From Sepiola atlantica (lineage: Eukaryota; Mollusca; Cephalopoda; Sepiida; Sepiolidae): a stretch of 64,000 nucleotides of DNA. The DNA is taken from the NCBI GenBank assembly GCA_963556195.1, contig OY744517.1, positions 142,708,847-142,772,846 on the forward strand, in the 5' to 3' direction. The position numbers were made by a program, and so were the translations under genes. Shown here piece after piece: positions 43,571 to 54,416 of this stretch. Position 1 is the first letter of the stretch. Every line of letters begins with the position of its first letter. The notes beneath the pieces were generated by a model, which saw only the letters and a program-made list of their open reading frames with translations, did not search any database and was not told where the DNA came from.

Positions 43571-43889
43571 CCTAATAAGAAAATTGTTTAGGTCTAACGA
43601 AATGTAGAGATTTCTCTGTGACGAAAAGGAGCGCATTTTAGTATTTTAATTGTACAACGCATTCACTTTCGTTTATGTTACGCTTTACAAAAGATTAAAC
43701 GTTATGTAGTATTTTAATAAAACAAACGTTTATTCGTTTGTACAAACAGACAAATACACGAGCAATATGTTTGTTGTATTTGCAGAATAGTCTATCAAGT
43801 GTGGTGTCGATAAAGTAAAAGGAGTGATTTTAATAATGTGTGCGTTTATATCCCCACTCATAATGTGCGTATTTTTTTTTTATTTGAAG
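43571..43889. other. No gene recognised
   Basis: AT-rich spacer of about 320 bp. Confidence 0.6.
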
Positions 43890-45075
43890 AAAATGAGTAC
43901 TGTTTGTGAAGAAATTCAATTAAGGAACTTGCTGATCCTGATTTTCATGCAGATATATGCTTTCAAATACTCAATCAGGAAGAACTAAGCGATTTGATAA
44001 GAGACTTATCTTTCAAAGGAATTATCAGAGATTCTGACATCAAAGTTTAAAGAAAAAACTTATTGAAGAAGGAGGCTAAAATAATTTTTTATCGGAACTG
44101 GGAGCAAATTTTATTACCGTTTTATACTGAATAGACAACTTGTTTTACTGTAATCATATTGAAAAGCTCCTTATACAAATGGGTGTTACCGAGTACAAGC
44201 ATAAAGAATAGCGGCTCATTTTGGACAGCTCTAAAAGGAGTTTAAAATATGTACTTTTCCATAAGGGTAACAAATATGCTTGTATTCCTACTGAACATTT
44301 TACAAAAATGAAAGAAAGGATGTGAAATAAGTTTTGGATAAATTGCATTACTCAGATCACCAATAGGTAATTTGTGTTTATTTAAAAATAGTAAACTTTC
44401 TATTATGGTAGTAATCGTGCTATACAAAGTATCCTTGATTTTTGTGCCTGTGAGACAGCAGAGAAAAATCGCAATATTTGGGTGAGGAAAGATTGACCTG
44501 TGAGAGAAACTGTAGAGATTGGTGATCGTAACGTCATTAATGAATCACTTGTTGAAAGAAATAAAATCATATTGCCGCCTCTTCATATCAAATTGGGACT
44601 GATCAAACAAGTGAAGGAACTAAATAAAGGCGGAAATTGTTGTTTTCACCATATATGCAAAACCTTTCGGAGCTCAAGCAGTAGAAAAGCTTAAAGCTGA
44701 GATACTTGATGAGCCTCAAATAATGATATTAATAAAAGATTGAACATTCGTCAATTCAATAACTGATATCGAATCTATTGCTTGGAAATCATTTGTGTAT
44801 GCTGTCCCAAATTTTCTTGGAAGCCAAAAAGCTGACAACTATGTAGAATTAGTGGATACGATGATAAATGATTTGAGAAAAATCGGAGCTAATATGAGCA
44901 TAAAGATGCACTAGTTCCATAGTCATCTTGATCGTTACCCAAAAATCCTTGGTGATCTAAGTGATGAGCAAGGAGGACGATTCCACCAGGATCAAGATGA
45001 TGCAGAAGAGGTACTGGGAGCATTCACGATGATTGTGCTGATAACCACTCGCGAAAATCTTAACTATGAATAGAA
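43890..45075 (+). pseudogene. Decayed copy of a widespread multicopy protein (RFHQD family)
   Basis: Fragments in order across frames, with many stops and shifts: DPDFHADICFQIL and EELSDLIRDLSF (43940-44030), DSSKRSLKYV and HKGNKYACIPTEHF (44227-44305), VGEDRNVINE-like GDRNVINESLVERNK and ILPPLHIKLGLIKQ (44500-44620), NFLGSQKADNYVELVDTM and IGANMSIKMH (44800-44915), then SHLDRYPKILGDLSDEQGGR and FHQDQDDAEEV (44918-45010). From memory this matches a protein present in many copies in arthropod, cnidarian and mollusc genomes (LPPLHIKLGLMK..SDEQGERFHQD), usually left as uncharacterised. No function can be given. The whole order is kept, so it is one decayed copy of about 390 codons. Confidence 0.7.
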
Positions 45076-45370
45076 ATTTTCTTATGTAATTGTTTTCTCT
45101 ATTTAACAAGTTTGTAAATGTATATATTTTTTATGGCTTTGGCACTCACACCAGAACACAATTGTTCCTAAAAAGTCATGATAAATTATGAGTAATGTTT
45201 ATTGTTGGGAGTAGAGTATTAGCTTATACAACTAGATAAAAGGAAATGGTTAGATTTTATCTATTTAGTTTGAGGAAATAGAAACTTATACAGTTAAAAT
45301 TTCATGAAAAGACATTAAAAAAACATAATTCTATTTCCGGTACATCAAAAGTCTGACCCGATGAGCAAAA
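45076..45370. other. AT-rich spacer
   Basis: About 300 bp between the pseudogene and the 42-bp minisatellite. Nothing recognised. Confidence 0.6.
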
Positions 45371-46042
45371 ATAGACCGTATATTTTGATTCGGCATATTC
45401 AAATTATCCAAAATAGATCGTATATTTTGATTCAGCATATTCAAATTATCCAAAATAGACCGTATATTTTGATTCAGCATATTTAAATTATCCAAAATAG
45501 ACCGTATATTTTGATTCCGCATATTCAAATTATGCAAAATAGACCGTATATTTTGATTCAGCATATTCAAATTATGCAAAATAGACCGTATATTTTGATT
45601 CAGCATATTCAAATTATCCAAAATAGACCGTATATTTTGATTCAGCATATTCAAATTATCCAAAATAGACCGTATATTTTGATTCGGCATATTCAAATTA
45701 TCCAAAATAGACCGTATATTTTGATTCAGCATATTCAAATTATCAAAAATAGACCGTATATTTTTATTCAGCATATTTAAATTATCCAAAATAGACCGTA
45801 TATTTTGATTCAGCATATTCAAATTATCCAAAATAGACCGTATATTTTGATTCAGCATATTCAAATTATCCAAAATAGACCGTATATTTTGATTCAGCAT
45901 ATTCAAATTATCCAAAATAGACCGTATATTTTGATTCAGCATATTCAAATTATCCAAAATAGACCGTATATTTTGATTCAGCATATTCAAATTATCCAAA
46001 ATAGACCGTATATTTTGATTCAGTATATTCAAATTTACCAAA
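45371..46042. repeat. 42-bp minisatellite, 16 units
   Basis: ATAGACCGTATATTTTGATT starts every 42 bases from 45371 to 46001, with no indels. It is open on both strands. The minus frame (45331-46047, 238 codons) repeats DNLNMLNQNIRSIL, a clean heptad with Leu/Ile at a and d, so it would form a coiled coil. Differences among units are mostly replacements (Leu to Pro or Arg, Asp to His, Gln to Lys), only about two silent, which argues against selection on the protein. Confidence 0.95.
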
Positions 46043-46167
46043 ATCACTTATTAGCTTCCTGACAGTAAAATGTGTAACTACTGTTATAGAATAAAATGAA
46101 AATAAATCTCAACAATTTGCGTAATATTGCAATTCGACATGTTTAAGTTAATTTTGAAAGTAAAATA

Positions 46168-46248
46168 CTTACGAGCCGGTTGTGGTTTGAACTTACAACC
46201 TCTGTCTGTAAGTATAGCGTGTTAACCGATTAAGTCAATTCGGTAATT
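46168..46248 (-). pseudogene. tRNA-Ile(UAU)-like pseudogene or SINE head
   Basis: Minus strand: TTGACTTAATCGGTTAACAC (A-box region), TATACTTACAGACAG in anticodon-arm position, and GGTTGTAAGTTCAAACCAC (B-box). This follows the tRNA-Ile(UAU) order as I recall it (GGCGCAATCGGTTAGCGCG..ACTTAT..GGTTGTGAGTTCGAGCC). The acceptor and T stems do not pair well and a few bases are missing, so it is not functional. It could be the head of a tRNA-derived SINE running towards the minisatellite. Confidence 0.55.
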
Positions 46249-46384
46249 TGTATAGAATACGACAACCCTCTCTATCTTTACAGTGAAATTTGAGGCGACC
46301 TTCTTTCTTCCATCTCTTTACTTTCTTTTATCCACCACGCTGTCGCTTTTTAAGTCGACAGTTGATGTCGAAAAACTTGTCATT

Positions 46385-46545
46385 TATTAAATCTGTCTCC
46401 GTGTTATGAGTGGCAGTATTAGGGCTTCCTAATGTGAGGGTAAAAGCTCTTATTTCCTCCTCTATTTACGGTTAAAAATAAAATACCAATCAGGATTACA
46501 TATAAAAATGACCAGAAAGGCAATTTTTTATTTTTTTAACAACAT
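46385..46545 (+). repeat. Dispersed repeat family E, copy 1
   Basis: GTGAGGGTAAAAGCTCTTAT, TCCTCT.TTTA, ACATATAAAAATGACC and AAGGCAATTTTTTATTTTTT blocks recur in order at 55915-56040. Confidence 0.55.
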
Positions 46546-46639
46546 CAACGAAACATATTGATCACAAAGACTAATCAATCAATCAATTGTATTGGAAAAA
46601 TAGCAAAATGCAGCAAACCATGTAAAAAGTCAGTTAGAA

Positions 46640-47125
46640 GATATTGCCTCTATATATCGTCTGAATGTTTATTCAATGCGACTTTAAACCTGGATATGTA
46701 GGTATCATCACGACCTCCTCTGACAAGCTGTTCCAGGAAGCAGTAACACAGACAGGGAATGATGCCTTTCTTCTATTAAGTTGAAAACGACTATGATGCA
46801 TCTTCTGCGAATACCGCGTAGATCGCGCCAAGGTGTTGGGGTGAAAAGGTCCTTTAAAGGTAAGTTTACATTCCCGTTGTATGCAAGAGTCAGAGCCCTA
46901 TCGTATTCTTCGCTGCTCAAGTGAGGACAGATTTAATGTCTAAAGCCGTTATTTGTATGTAAGCGTGGGGAATCCCGTCACCGTCTTGGCGCCAACCATA
47001 AAGCACACTCCAGGTATACGATATCTTTTTGAAGATAGATTTATTGCTTGGATGGCATACTCAAGAATAGGTCGTCTGCTGTTAGACTTAGAAAGGATCT
47101 TCGGATCAGGTAGACAACCCGCCTG
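46640..47125 (-). pseudogene. LINE family 3 (CR1/L2-like) RT C-terminal fragment
   Basis: The minus strand reads SRRPILEYAIQA (the usual RP.LEYA.QAW motif), then a TLTYK.RL-like segment, EEYDRALTLAYNGNVNLPLK, FTPTPWRDLRG and EERHHS, then the WN.LP end with shifts. Extends further 5' than the 43290 copy. Same 3' UTR features. Confidence 0.7.
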
Positions 47126-47260
47126 GATTGGTTCGCCATCTCGATACAGTGACGTGATTGTTTGAAGGAGATAAAGGAGAAATCTCTTTTACTTTATGTA
47201 TAAGATGGAGGAAAACCCAACAACAAATTTATACGGAAAAGGGTCTAGATAAAAAATAAT

Positions 47261-47291
47261 AAGATAGACAGATAGATAGATAGATAGAGAA

Positions 47292-47345
<54 letters not shown>
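47261..47345. repeat. (GATA)n(GA)n microsatellite
   Basis: Six or so GATA units followed by about 60 bases of GA. Confidence 0.96.
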
Positions 47346-47348
<3 letters not shown>

Positions 47349-47604
47349 TAATTTTAGGCTAATTACATCCATGAACAATGTCTCCGTCTGTTTTGAACTA
47401 AATTACATCATGCGATAAACGTCAAGTGACGACATCGGCGCGCATGCGTGGAGCAACAAAAAAGAGCATCAAACTAATACAATCTGTTTAGCTGACCAGA
47501 TGCAGAATACTCTTGCAGTATTGGTTTGTCATTAGTCTTGTTTTTATTTATTTATAAAGTTACAAACAATGATCCACTCCTTCATCTATTGTTTATACTA
47601 ATGT

Positions 47605-48040
47605 GTCACAGCTTATCAAGGCCCAAAGGCCATTCGAGGATAAGGGTTATTCAGTTTGTAAGGTGGACGATAAGACAACATCGTGAGGATTGGAGACGAT
47701 GGTTGAAACTGCAACATTTTATTATTTAAGAGGACGGCTCGACAAGAATTTGTTAACATTGGATCAGAAAACGACACTGTTGTAGTCAGCTGGGAAGCAG
47801 TCCCGTGATATTGTGTTACACAGACGTGTAGTTCTTGGAACTAAACTCTGATCATGGAAGTTACGTTCAGCTCCAGGTACACAGAAACAAAATGGAAAAT
47901 TATTTATAGTGGTTGTAACTAGACGAGTTATAGCTGTGAATGTTTTATAGGGGGAACCAGAGATTGGAACTTAGTCGAGTATCTAACATGAAAACAACGA
48001 TAGAGTAGAGAAAGACTATCAACGTCTTTGCTGTGTACTT
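47605..48040 (-). pseudogene. LINE family 1, C-terminal and 3' UTR fragment
   Basis: Minus strand: DVDSLSLLYRCFHVRYSTK-type codons, then a DYNSVVF-like segment, then the 3' UTR (TTATCCTCGAATGGCCTTTG and GGGCCTTGATAAGC). 3' end at about 47605. Confidence 0.65.
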
Positions 48041-48693
48041 TGGGTTTGGTTTAATCTGTCTTATTTACGGCATATCAACCCTTTTGGCGTTATTTAACGC
48101 CTAAAAACACCTAGTATAAACTATGATACTATAGACCCCCATACGACCAGGAACACCGGAAAAGATTAGCTGGGAAAGTAAATAGCAGTATTACAGACTT
48201 GCTGATCCGTTGTACTACACAGACCAGTGACGCCATGACGGTTGGTTGTTAACTTATGGGTCCCCAAATAGCGATAGAAGAATGTTGGTTGAGGGAAAGG
48301 AGGAGGTGGCTGAAGTATCGAGTTCCCACTGAGAGTGTGCAGGGGAATAGGCACATGTGGCCATTTCTGGTAGTCAGATAAGAGTAACTAAAAAAATAGA
48401 CATCTATTTGGGGGAAACTGACTGTTCTGGGACGACGAGAAAAGGATCTCAGCGAGGGACAAAGAAGGTTGACACGACCACATAACGATCAACAGACAAC
48501 ATTCCGTCTTTATCCACGACTGTATCCCACACGCTAACCTCGAGCACAACTAAGTTATCCCCGCTACGTGTATTGTGTTGTTTTTACCGTAGTGCGACCA
48601 CCGGGCTATAAAACATAGGTTGCTCTTTTACCTAAAGCCGAGAAGAAATCTAAGTATAAACATATTAAATAACATTATTAGATACTATTATTA
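48041..48693. other. No gene recognised
   Basis: Fairly balanced base content, no frame above 62 codons, no repeat partner noticed. Confidence 0.5.
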
Positions 48694-48799
48694 GTTTACG
48701 ACCATATTACATTGACAGACCGGATTACTGAAGTTAAGCTACAATAATACTAGTAGGTTCTTAGATGGGTGACCATTTAGGAATATCAGGTGTTGTAAA
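48694..48799 (+). pseudogene. 5S rRNA-like sequence (copy 2), 106 bp
   Basis: Starts GTTTACGACCATATTACATT and runs through CTGAAGTTAAGC, TTCTTAGATGGGTGACCA, TTTAGGAATATCAGGTGTTG to GTAAAC, full 5S rRNA order. About 10 bases are missing after ACAGACCGG (the TTCTCGTCCG part). The closing helix still pairs (GTTTAC with GTAAAC), although both sides differ from the usual GTCTAC/GTAGAC. No T-run terminator follows, so a pseudogene or a 5S-derived SINE head is more likely than an active gene. Confidence 0.7.
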
Positions 48800-49238
48800 C
48801 AAACACTTTATCTAGGTATATACTTGGGTACAAGTCTTGCTGGGAAATATAAGCGGTAACAGACTAGGGTCTGTCACGGGGACGCTCCATGTAGTCTGTT
48901 ATGTTTAATGATATAAAACTGTAGATAAGTATCGGAGCTTTCATGCTGAAAAGATATTTTCATTTACTTAGAACGGTATTAGTGCGAAAAAGATCGGAAA
49001 GAATTCAAATTCGACGGTACGCATTATACTAATCACGCACCCATCGTACCGTTGACTCATTTCATTCCTAGTTTATTAATCTTTTGTTAAAATAATTGGT
49101 TATGTCAGAAAGAAGTTTATAAGTTCGACTGACAAACGACTTTGTCGTCTACCCCATAAAGCAGCCATAATTAATTTCCTGTTGTTTATATGTCAGCAGT
49201 AAGCCTCCCTATTTAATGAGAAAACAGAATATACATTA
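48800..49238. other. Possible body of the 5S-derived unit; otherwise nothing
   Basis: The first 130 bp (to GATATAAAACTGTAGATAAG) could be the body of a 5S-headed SINE but has no second copy in the window to confirm it. The rest shows nothing. Confidence 0.4.
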
Positions 49239-49243
49239 GTATA

Positions 49244-49278
<35 letters not shown>

Positions 49279-49279
49279 C
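49239..49279. repeat. (TA)n microsatellite
   Basis: About 40 bases with one C interruption. Confidence 0.95.
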
Positions 49280-49750
49280 CGATCGTCCGTCGCCGAAAAT
49301 GACTCATTTTTGTAGGCAGAGAGGATGTCTTGTACCACCCTTTCAAGCGTTGTTTTCTATACAAATAAAAGTGAATGCGTCTGTCAATTTGTTCGCAAAA
49401 TATTCGGAATAGACAGTCTCTTAATATTGCATCATTACGAGGGGCCAATTATTTGATCCCAGCAGATTATCTGGATGACGGCTCATCATGCAATCATCTG
49501 GAGTTTTCTTGTATAGATGACACGTAACAGTGGTTTGTTCTCTCTTCTCTATTTTCTTGTTGTAGTTGTCTCTTTTTTCTTAATAACAGCGGTTGTAAAA
49601 GTTATTAATAAAGACAGCGCAAAATCAGTTGGGGTTTAAAAATCCTTTTTTTAACTTATGTATACAGTATCCATACATAATACTTCCAACCCATCTCATA
49701 GGAAAATAAGAGCGGCTGTCCTAACACCGACCGCTCTCTTCCATGGCCCA
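49280..49750. other. No gene recognised
   Basis: One minus frame (to 49448) of about 57 non-repeat codons without motifs. Confidence 0.5.
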
Positions 49751-49753
49751 TAG

Positions 49754-49786
<33 letters not shown>

Positions 49787-49830
49787 GGAGAAATAAAGAG
49801 GGAGAGCGAGAGAAAGAGAGAGACAAAGAG
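49751..49830. repeat. (GA)n-rich microsatellite
   Basis: About 80 bases of interrupted GA. Confidence 0.94.
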
Positions 49831-50370
49831 AGATTTGAAAAATTAATTCTAATTCTAAACTTTTCACTTATAATCGAATTTACCACTACTCTAACCATAT
49901 ATGGAAAACACTGTTTTAAATATTATTTTCAGACACTCTAGTCTAATATCGCTACAATATAACATTATTTGACACTATGATTTGTCCACCCTACATACTT
50001 TTATAGTTACGGACAGCCCAAACAACCTAGGATTTTCCTCCAACTTTCGTGAACACTAACCCGGTTTGATAATACTAAACGAACGGTAATAATTGATATT
50101 TAATCATATGATATAAAATATAGAATAAAGATTTCAATAAGTGACGTTAAGAAAATTCGCTAGATAAAAAGAATCCCTGATAAATCAATGGACGCTGAGA
50201 AGAAGCGAGTCGCAGAGGCAACGAACAGAATAAGAAACAGTACGAAAATTAGAACTGAATGAGAAATAATGTGGTAGGTTACCAAGAGTGTACGTATATG
50301 TAATTTTCACTGCTGGTTTTATATTATTAGATTTGTTTAGTTTCAAGGAAAGCTGAAGAATTATAAATTA
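49831..50370. other. No gene recognised
   Basis: AT-rich sequence up to the Helitron 3' end. Confidence 0.6.
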
Positions 50371-51071
50371 CTAGACCACCCGTGACCCGTTGGGTCAGTT
50401 TGTTATATTAGCTATGGAATTCATGTATGAGCGTGACACTTGTGGCATAAAGAAAATAGTTTTTTTTTACATAACAGAAGCATTTCTATGAAAGTATATT
50501 AAAATGAAAAAAGAATATAGATAGATTTCTATGAGTCGTTCTGTTTATTATAATTGTTTTTTTTTCAATTACAGTTACTGAATTATAAGTGGTTGGTTAG
50601 GGCGATTTGAGAAAGGAAGGGGGAACAGCAGGCTTTCTCGCGTACGTAACGAAAACAGAGGGAGTAGGAGTGGTGAAATCTATGAGAGGGAAAGTGGGAG
50701 GTGGTTTCGTTCACCGACCGCTAGTATGGCTGATATTAATAATGAGTGTTGTTTTTTTGTTTGTTTGTTTTTGTTTTTTAAAAGGGAGGAGTTTTTTTTG
50801 AAACTGCGACAGACTTTACGAAGTCCTCCCGTTGAATGTTTTTAGCCGTGAAGAAAACAAATAAACTATTTGATGAAATTAAATGAAATTGTTTAAAAAT
50901 TTCCAGAATGAAAAATTTCATGCGTTCGTTAATCATAATAGAGAATAACGGAATTGGAATAACAGATTGAAGACGATGCTATTTACGCATGCGCAACCGG
51001 ATGTTGAAAACCGGAAAGCTGAAAGCTGATTGCAAACATACAAGAACAATAGAGTTTTAGTATTATATAGA
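50371..51071 (-). mobile_element. Non-autonomous Helitron, 701 bp, both ends present
   Basis: Minus strand: it begins A|TCTATATAATACTAAAAC (5' TC at 51071-51070, preceded by A) and ends with the hairpin TGACCCaacGGGTCA, 11 bases, then CTAG|T at 50374-50371. So it sits between A and T with 5' TC and 3' CTRR, the Helitron rule set. No Rep/helicase coding is inside; a T/G-rich run lies at 50745-50780. A 64-codon chance frame (50607-50801) has no motif. It would have been moved by a rolling-circle transposase supplied elsewhere. Confidence 0.75.
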
Positions 51072-51279
51072 TTAAGGATTTCAGTATCTAAAAACAGTTT
51101 AATTTTTTTCCTTACTTCTATTTTCACCCACCCGCTTACATTAAACCCTTACTCTACACACTACTTAATCATCCACCAAGCATTTTACGACACACGTGAC
51201 GTCCTACTTACAACCAATCTAACTTCCACTCGACTTTTAACGCATCACTTCTCTTTACCCATAAGAAATGAGGAGAGTA

Positions 51280-51420
51280 GAAAGTGGACGTTGGGGTTAC
51301 TTTCAGCAGCCTTGTAACTCTCGATTCGCCTACTTTGTCTTTTAGTCATCACATTCCATAAGCGATGTTTCTGATAAATGGGGAAGAATTGCTGTTTTCT
51401 GGGCCCGAATCTATCAATAT
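51280..51420 (+). repeat. Dispersed repeat family F, copy 1
   Basis: TTTCAGCAGCCTTGTAACTC, GCGATGTTTCTGATAAA and GAATTGCTGTTTTCTGG recur in order at 56345-56450. Confidence 0.6.
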
Positions 51421-51462
51421 AACACTTAGCGTTGACTAGTTTTTAACCTTGAAGTAGTATTT

Positions 51463-51520
51463 TTAGCCCCTTACATCAAGTGGCTTCATGCTTTGTCTGG
51501 AGCGATTTCTATGAAGGAAA
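51463..51520 (+). repeat. LINE family 2-like 3' UTR fragment
   Basis: TAGCCCCTTACATCAAGTGG and GCTTTGTCTGGAGCGATTTC match the 3' UTR at 25230-25276. Only the tail is present. Confidence 0.6.
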
Positions 51521-51671
51521 AAGCTACCAACACTCTGAATATTTAATTTGACTTCTGTTCAATAGATGCTTATCATAGAAAAAGTTTCATAACTGAAACG
51601 AAATATCTAACCAATAAATGCATGATTCTGTGTTTATTGCTTATTGCGTTATGCTGCTGCCGACTAACAAT

Positions 51672-52195
51672 ACCAATATGAAAGTGTACCTGAGCTGCGT
51701 GTCCAACACTCTGCTTTACGCATAGAGAACAGAGTCCACTTGCGAAACCTCTAGAAAATCCTGGAAATTACCTGCGTGCTATATCAGGCAGATACTTCAA
51801 GCATGTTCGTTCTGATCACCCAACTAAGACTCCGGTAGCTAGGTCATGCCAAGCGAATGGGCAATGGGAGGAATCCCAAAGATATTTTATTCAGCGAGCT
51901 TGCCACCGGCTCCAGACCAGCAGGAAGAATTGTTGTACGCTACAAAGATTTCCGCAAGCGAAACATTTGCGCAGATGGCGTCGATTCAGCGATGTGTCCG
52001 TGACTGAAGATCGCATCCGCCGAAGAAGTGCTGTGTCTCAAGAAGACTAAGTGCAGGAAAAGGAGAGAGAAGAGACGGCAGAGGGATGCATCAGAGCTCC
52101 CAGAACCATACGCCATCTACAGCTGTGACAACTGCATTAAAGCCTGCCGATTCAGGATAGGCATGTACAATTAAAGTAAACCTTGCAATTCGGCA
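51672..52195 (+). pseudogene. LINE family 4 C-terminal fragment
   Basis: With frameshifts: LRLGHAKRMGNGRNPKDILF-type codons, SELATGSRPAGRIV, RYKDFRKRNICADGVD, and about 80 codons on AIYSCDNCIKACRFRIGMYN. This fits the LRWLGHV.RM...RIPK..L..EL..G.R..G....R.KD pattern plus the terminal C..C...C.SRIGL zinc-finger-like end of many invertebrate LINE polyproteins. Confidence 0.7.
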
Positions 52196-52342
52196 ACGGA
52201 CTGATATGAGGCGCAAAACATTGTAGTCGAGATAAACGTCTGCCAACAAAAACTATCTTATTCTTATTTGTAACAAAACGTTTTGTCGAATATTTATTCC
52301 TTTAAGCAATTTTCACTCAACGAAACAACAAACTTTGCAAGG

Positions 52343-52750
52343 TTAACTAGAATTAGCATTTTTTACTTCCCGTTGTGACGGCCAGATACTTGTACTTGAA
52401 ATAAGATTCACCCGAAGTGGGTTTGGGTCGGCTCCATCCATCTTTGGCATGCGTCCCTTATGAAGGCTTACCAAGCCTGGCGATTTGAAGTTAACGATTG
52501 GGTGATCTCTAGCCACTCGCTGTTCCAACGCGCGACAAACTCCGTAGATTCAGGTGTCTAGGTTGGTTTCCAAGTCAGCTTTAACCGTCATCAGCCAGGT
52601 TTTTCTTGTTCCAACCTTGTAGGGAAGCAGGAGAAAATTGCTTCGTAAAAAAACACGTGTGAAAGACGCAAACATTAGTCTTTGAAAAAAGAACGCGAAC
52701 ATCTGGCCTGATAACACGGAAGGAATGTCTAAAGTAAATTTGAAGAACAT
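52343..52750 (-). pseudogene. LINE C-terminal fragment
   Basis: The minus strand reads RKTWLMTVKADLETNLDT, a YGV segment, then after a frameshift WNSEWLEITQSLTSNRQAW and FIRDACQRW. This follows the TW...IK.DLE....YG...W..EW......LA.DR.AW...VRD pattern of LINE C-termini. It faces the fragment at 51672-52195, so two separate insertions are likely. Confidence 0.6.
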
Positions 52751-53809
52751 CCAAACGGGGAATGGTTCAAGAAAATTAGTTTGGAATAGCCCAAAGTGAC
52801 GGAATTGTAATTGAATTCTAACGTAAAGATATCAAATAGTGCGCGATTAGATTTTTGTATTGTTGCGTTTCAACCCTAACCGTAACCTATATATATATAT
52901 ATTTTGCTCGTTGCGTGGTCCTTCAAGATTGAGGACTAGCCGTCCTGAATTCAAAGCTCTGTATTAATATTTTCAAAAGTCGGGACAAAACTGCTGGAAG
53001 ACAGAGGAGGTTTATTCAACTTTATATTCGTTCAAAATCACTAACCAGTGATGAGAGAGAGATTAGCACTAATTAATCATATTTTTTCAGCCCATATCTT
53101 CTTACACGTCCACGCGTTGCGTGCCACAAAACGGATTATCCCCTTTCTTTCACACTTTCTCGTTCAGCAATGTAACGTTGTATCCGTCTCTATTAATTCT
53201 TACATTGTAACAATCCTCACCTTGAGTGCATCAAGTTGATCCCGGCTGATCTTACATTGCCTGTTATTCTCAACTGACCATTTTATATACTAATGGGTTT
53301 ACTCTCCCAATATCTAACCTCCTAGAAAATAAGAGTTAAGCTGTCAAAGTCTTCAAGGTTTAAATGTGATATCCGTGGGCGTTAAAAGCCACATCATGGC
53401 TTCTCATGCTGAAGGGCTTTTGCACTGGGTCTTGGACAGATTCTTGAGTGAAAGAGAGAGGGCAGTCGGAGTGAGAGAGCGTTAAAAGCAAAAGGGCAAG
53501 ACGTGTTGAATGTAGTCTTACAAATAGCCAGTGGTGAATGCGTCACCCCCCTCTCTGTTTCGATCCGAAGCATATACATATCTATAATGTGAAATCGATC
53601 TGCCATCGCCGACCAGACTCAACGTCGCTTAATTTTTCTGATCAGCAAATAGTTACGAAAATAAAATAGAAAGTTATTGGAAGCAGACGATAAGAAATAG
53701 TAAAGTAACAATAAGTACAAACAAATTGAATTTTCTGAAAACTTTATTTTTATCTAAATAATACTAACTTCCAAGTGCAAAAAAGAATTTATAACCTAAT
53801 AGGTCCCGC
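52751..53809. other. No gene recognised
   Basis: A few 60-70 codon frames without motifs, and a short TA run at 52890. Confidence 0.5.
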
Positions 53810-54130
53810 ACTGTCTGCCAAGCCCCATCTCCTGTTCCATCGCCACAGTGTAGAATCCCTGTGCCTATTTTACAAGTACTTCCGCAGAATGTGTTCCGAT
53901 TAATTTACTGCATTTTTACCCCAAACAATAATACCCCAGATCTATGTGACTAACAGCAAAATTACACCTTTTCACTGTATATGTTTCTAAATGTCGGAAG
54001 ACTTTCTACTCTGATAGCTACTTTCCTTGGAGCGCTTACCTTTGGAATTCACTTCCTGTGTCCCCGACTGTACAAGCATGTAGAAATATAAATGTAATGT
54101 GTACAAACATCTGCTGCCCAGCATCCCACC
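53810..54130 (+). pseudogene. LINE family 2-like C-terminal fragment
   Basis: Translates AKPHLLFHRHSVESLCLFYK and YFRRMCSD, matching the LSHRRNVASLCLFHKYF..LCSDE region at 26370-26460, then a diverged ending with F...L.LEF.SCVP-type codons in place of WNSLPA. Confidence 0.55.
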
Positions 54131-54328
54131 TAATTGACCTCCTCCAAACTGATTCATATCGTAGTAGCCTCTCACGCGTCAAAGACAACAATAATAATGG
54201 GGTGAATAAAAGTACAGAAAAAAATAAATTACAATATTTCTGCATCTTTTAAGACAATTTTCATGGAAAAGTGATGACACTTTTCGTGCGAGTTGGTTCT
54301 TTGCTTTGATTTGACTCTCGTTGTCGTC

Positions 54329-54377
54329 GTCTAATGATGATGATGACGATGATGATGATGATGATGATGATGATGAC

Positions 54378-54413
<36 letters not shown>
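54329..54413. repeat. (GAT)n microsatellite
   Basis: About 28 GAT units with two C interruptions. Confidence 0.96.

Positions 54414-54416
<3 letters not shown>

Noticed and set aside
45331..46047. 238-codon minus-strand protein
   Set aside because: Open because the minisatellite unit is 42 bp; the plus strand is open too, unit differences are mostly replacement changes, and no gene context is present. Kept only as a repeat and a finding.
46168..46248. Functional tRNA-Ile gene
   Set aside because: Acceptor and T stems do not pair and bases are missing between the anticodon arm and the B-box.
48694..48799. Functional 5S rRNA gene
   Set aside because: About 10 bases are missing from a conserved region and no T-run terminator follows.
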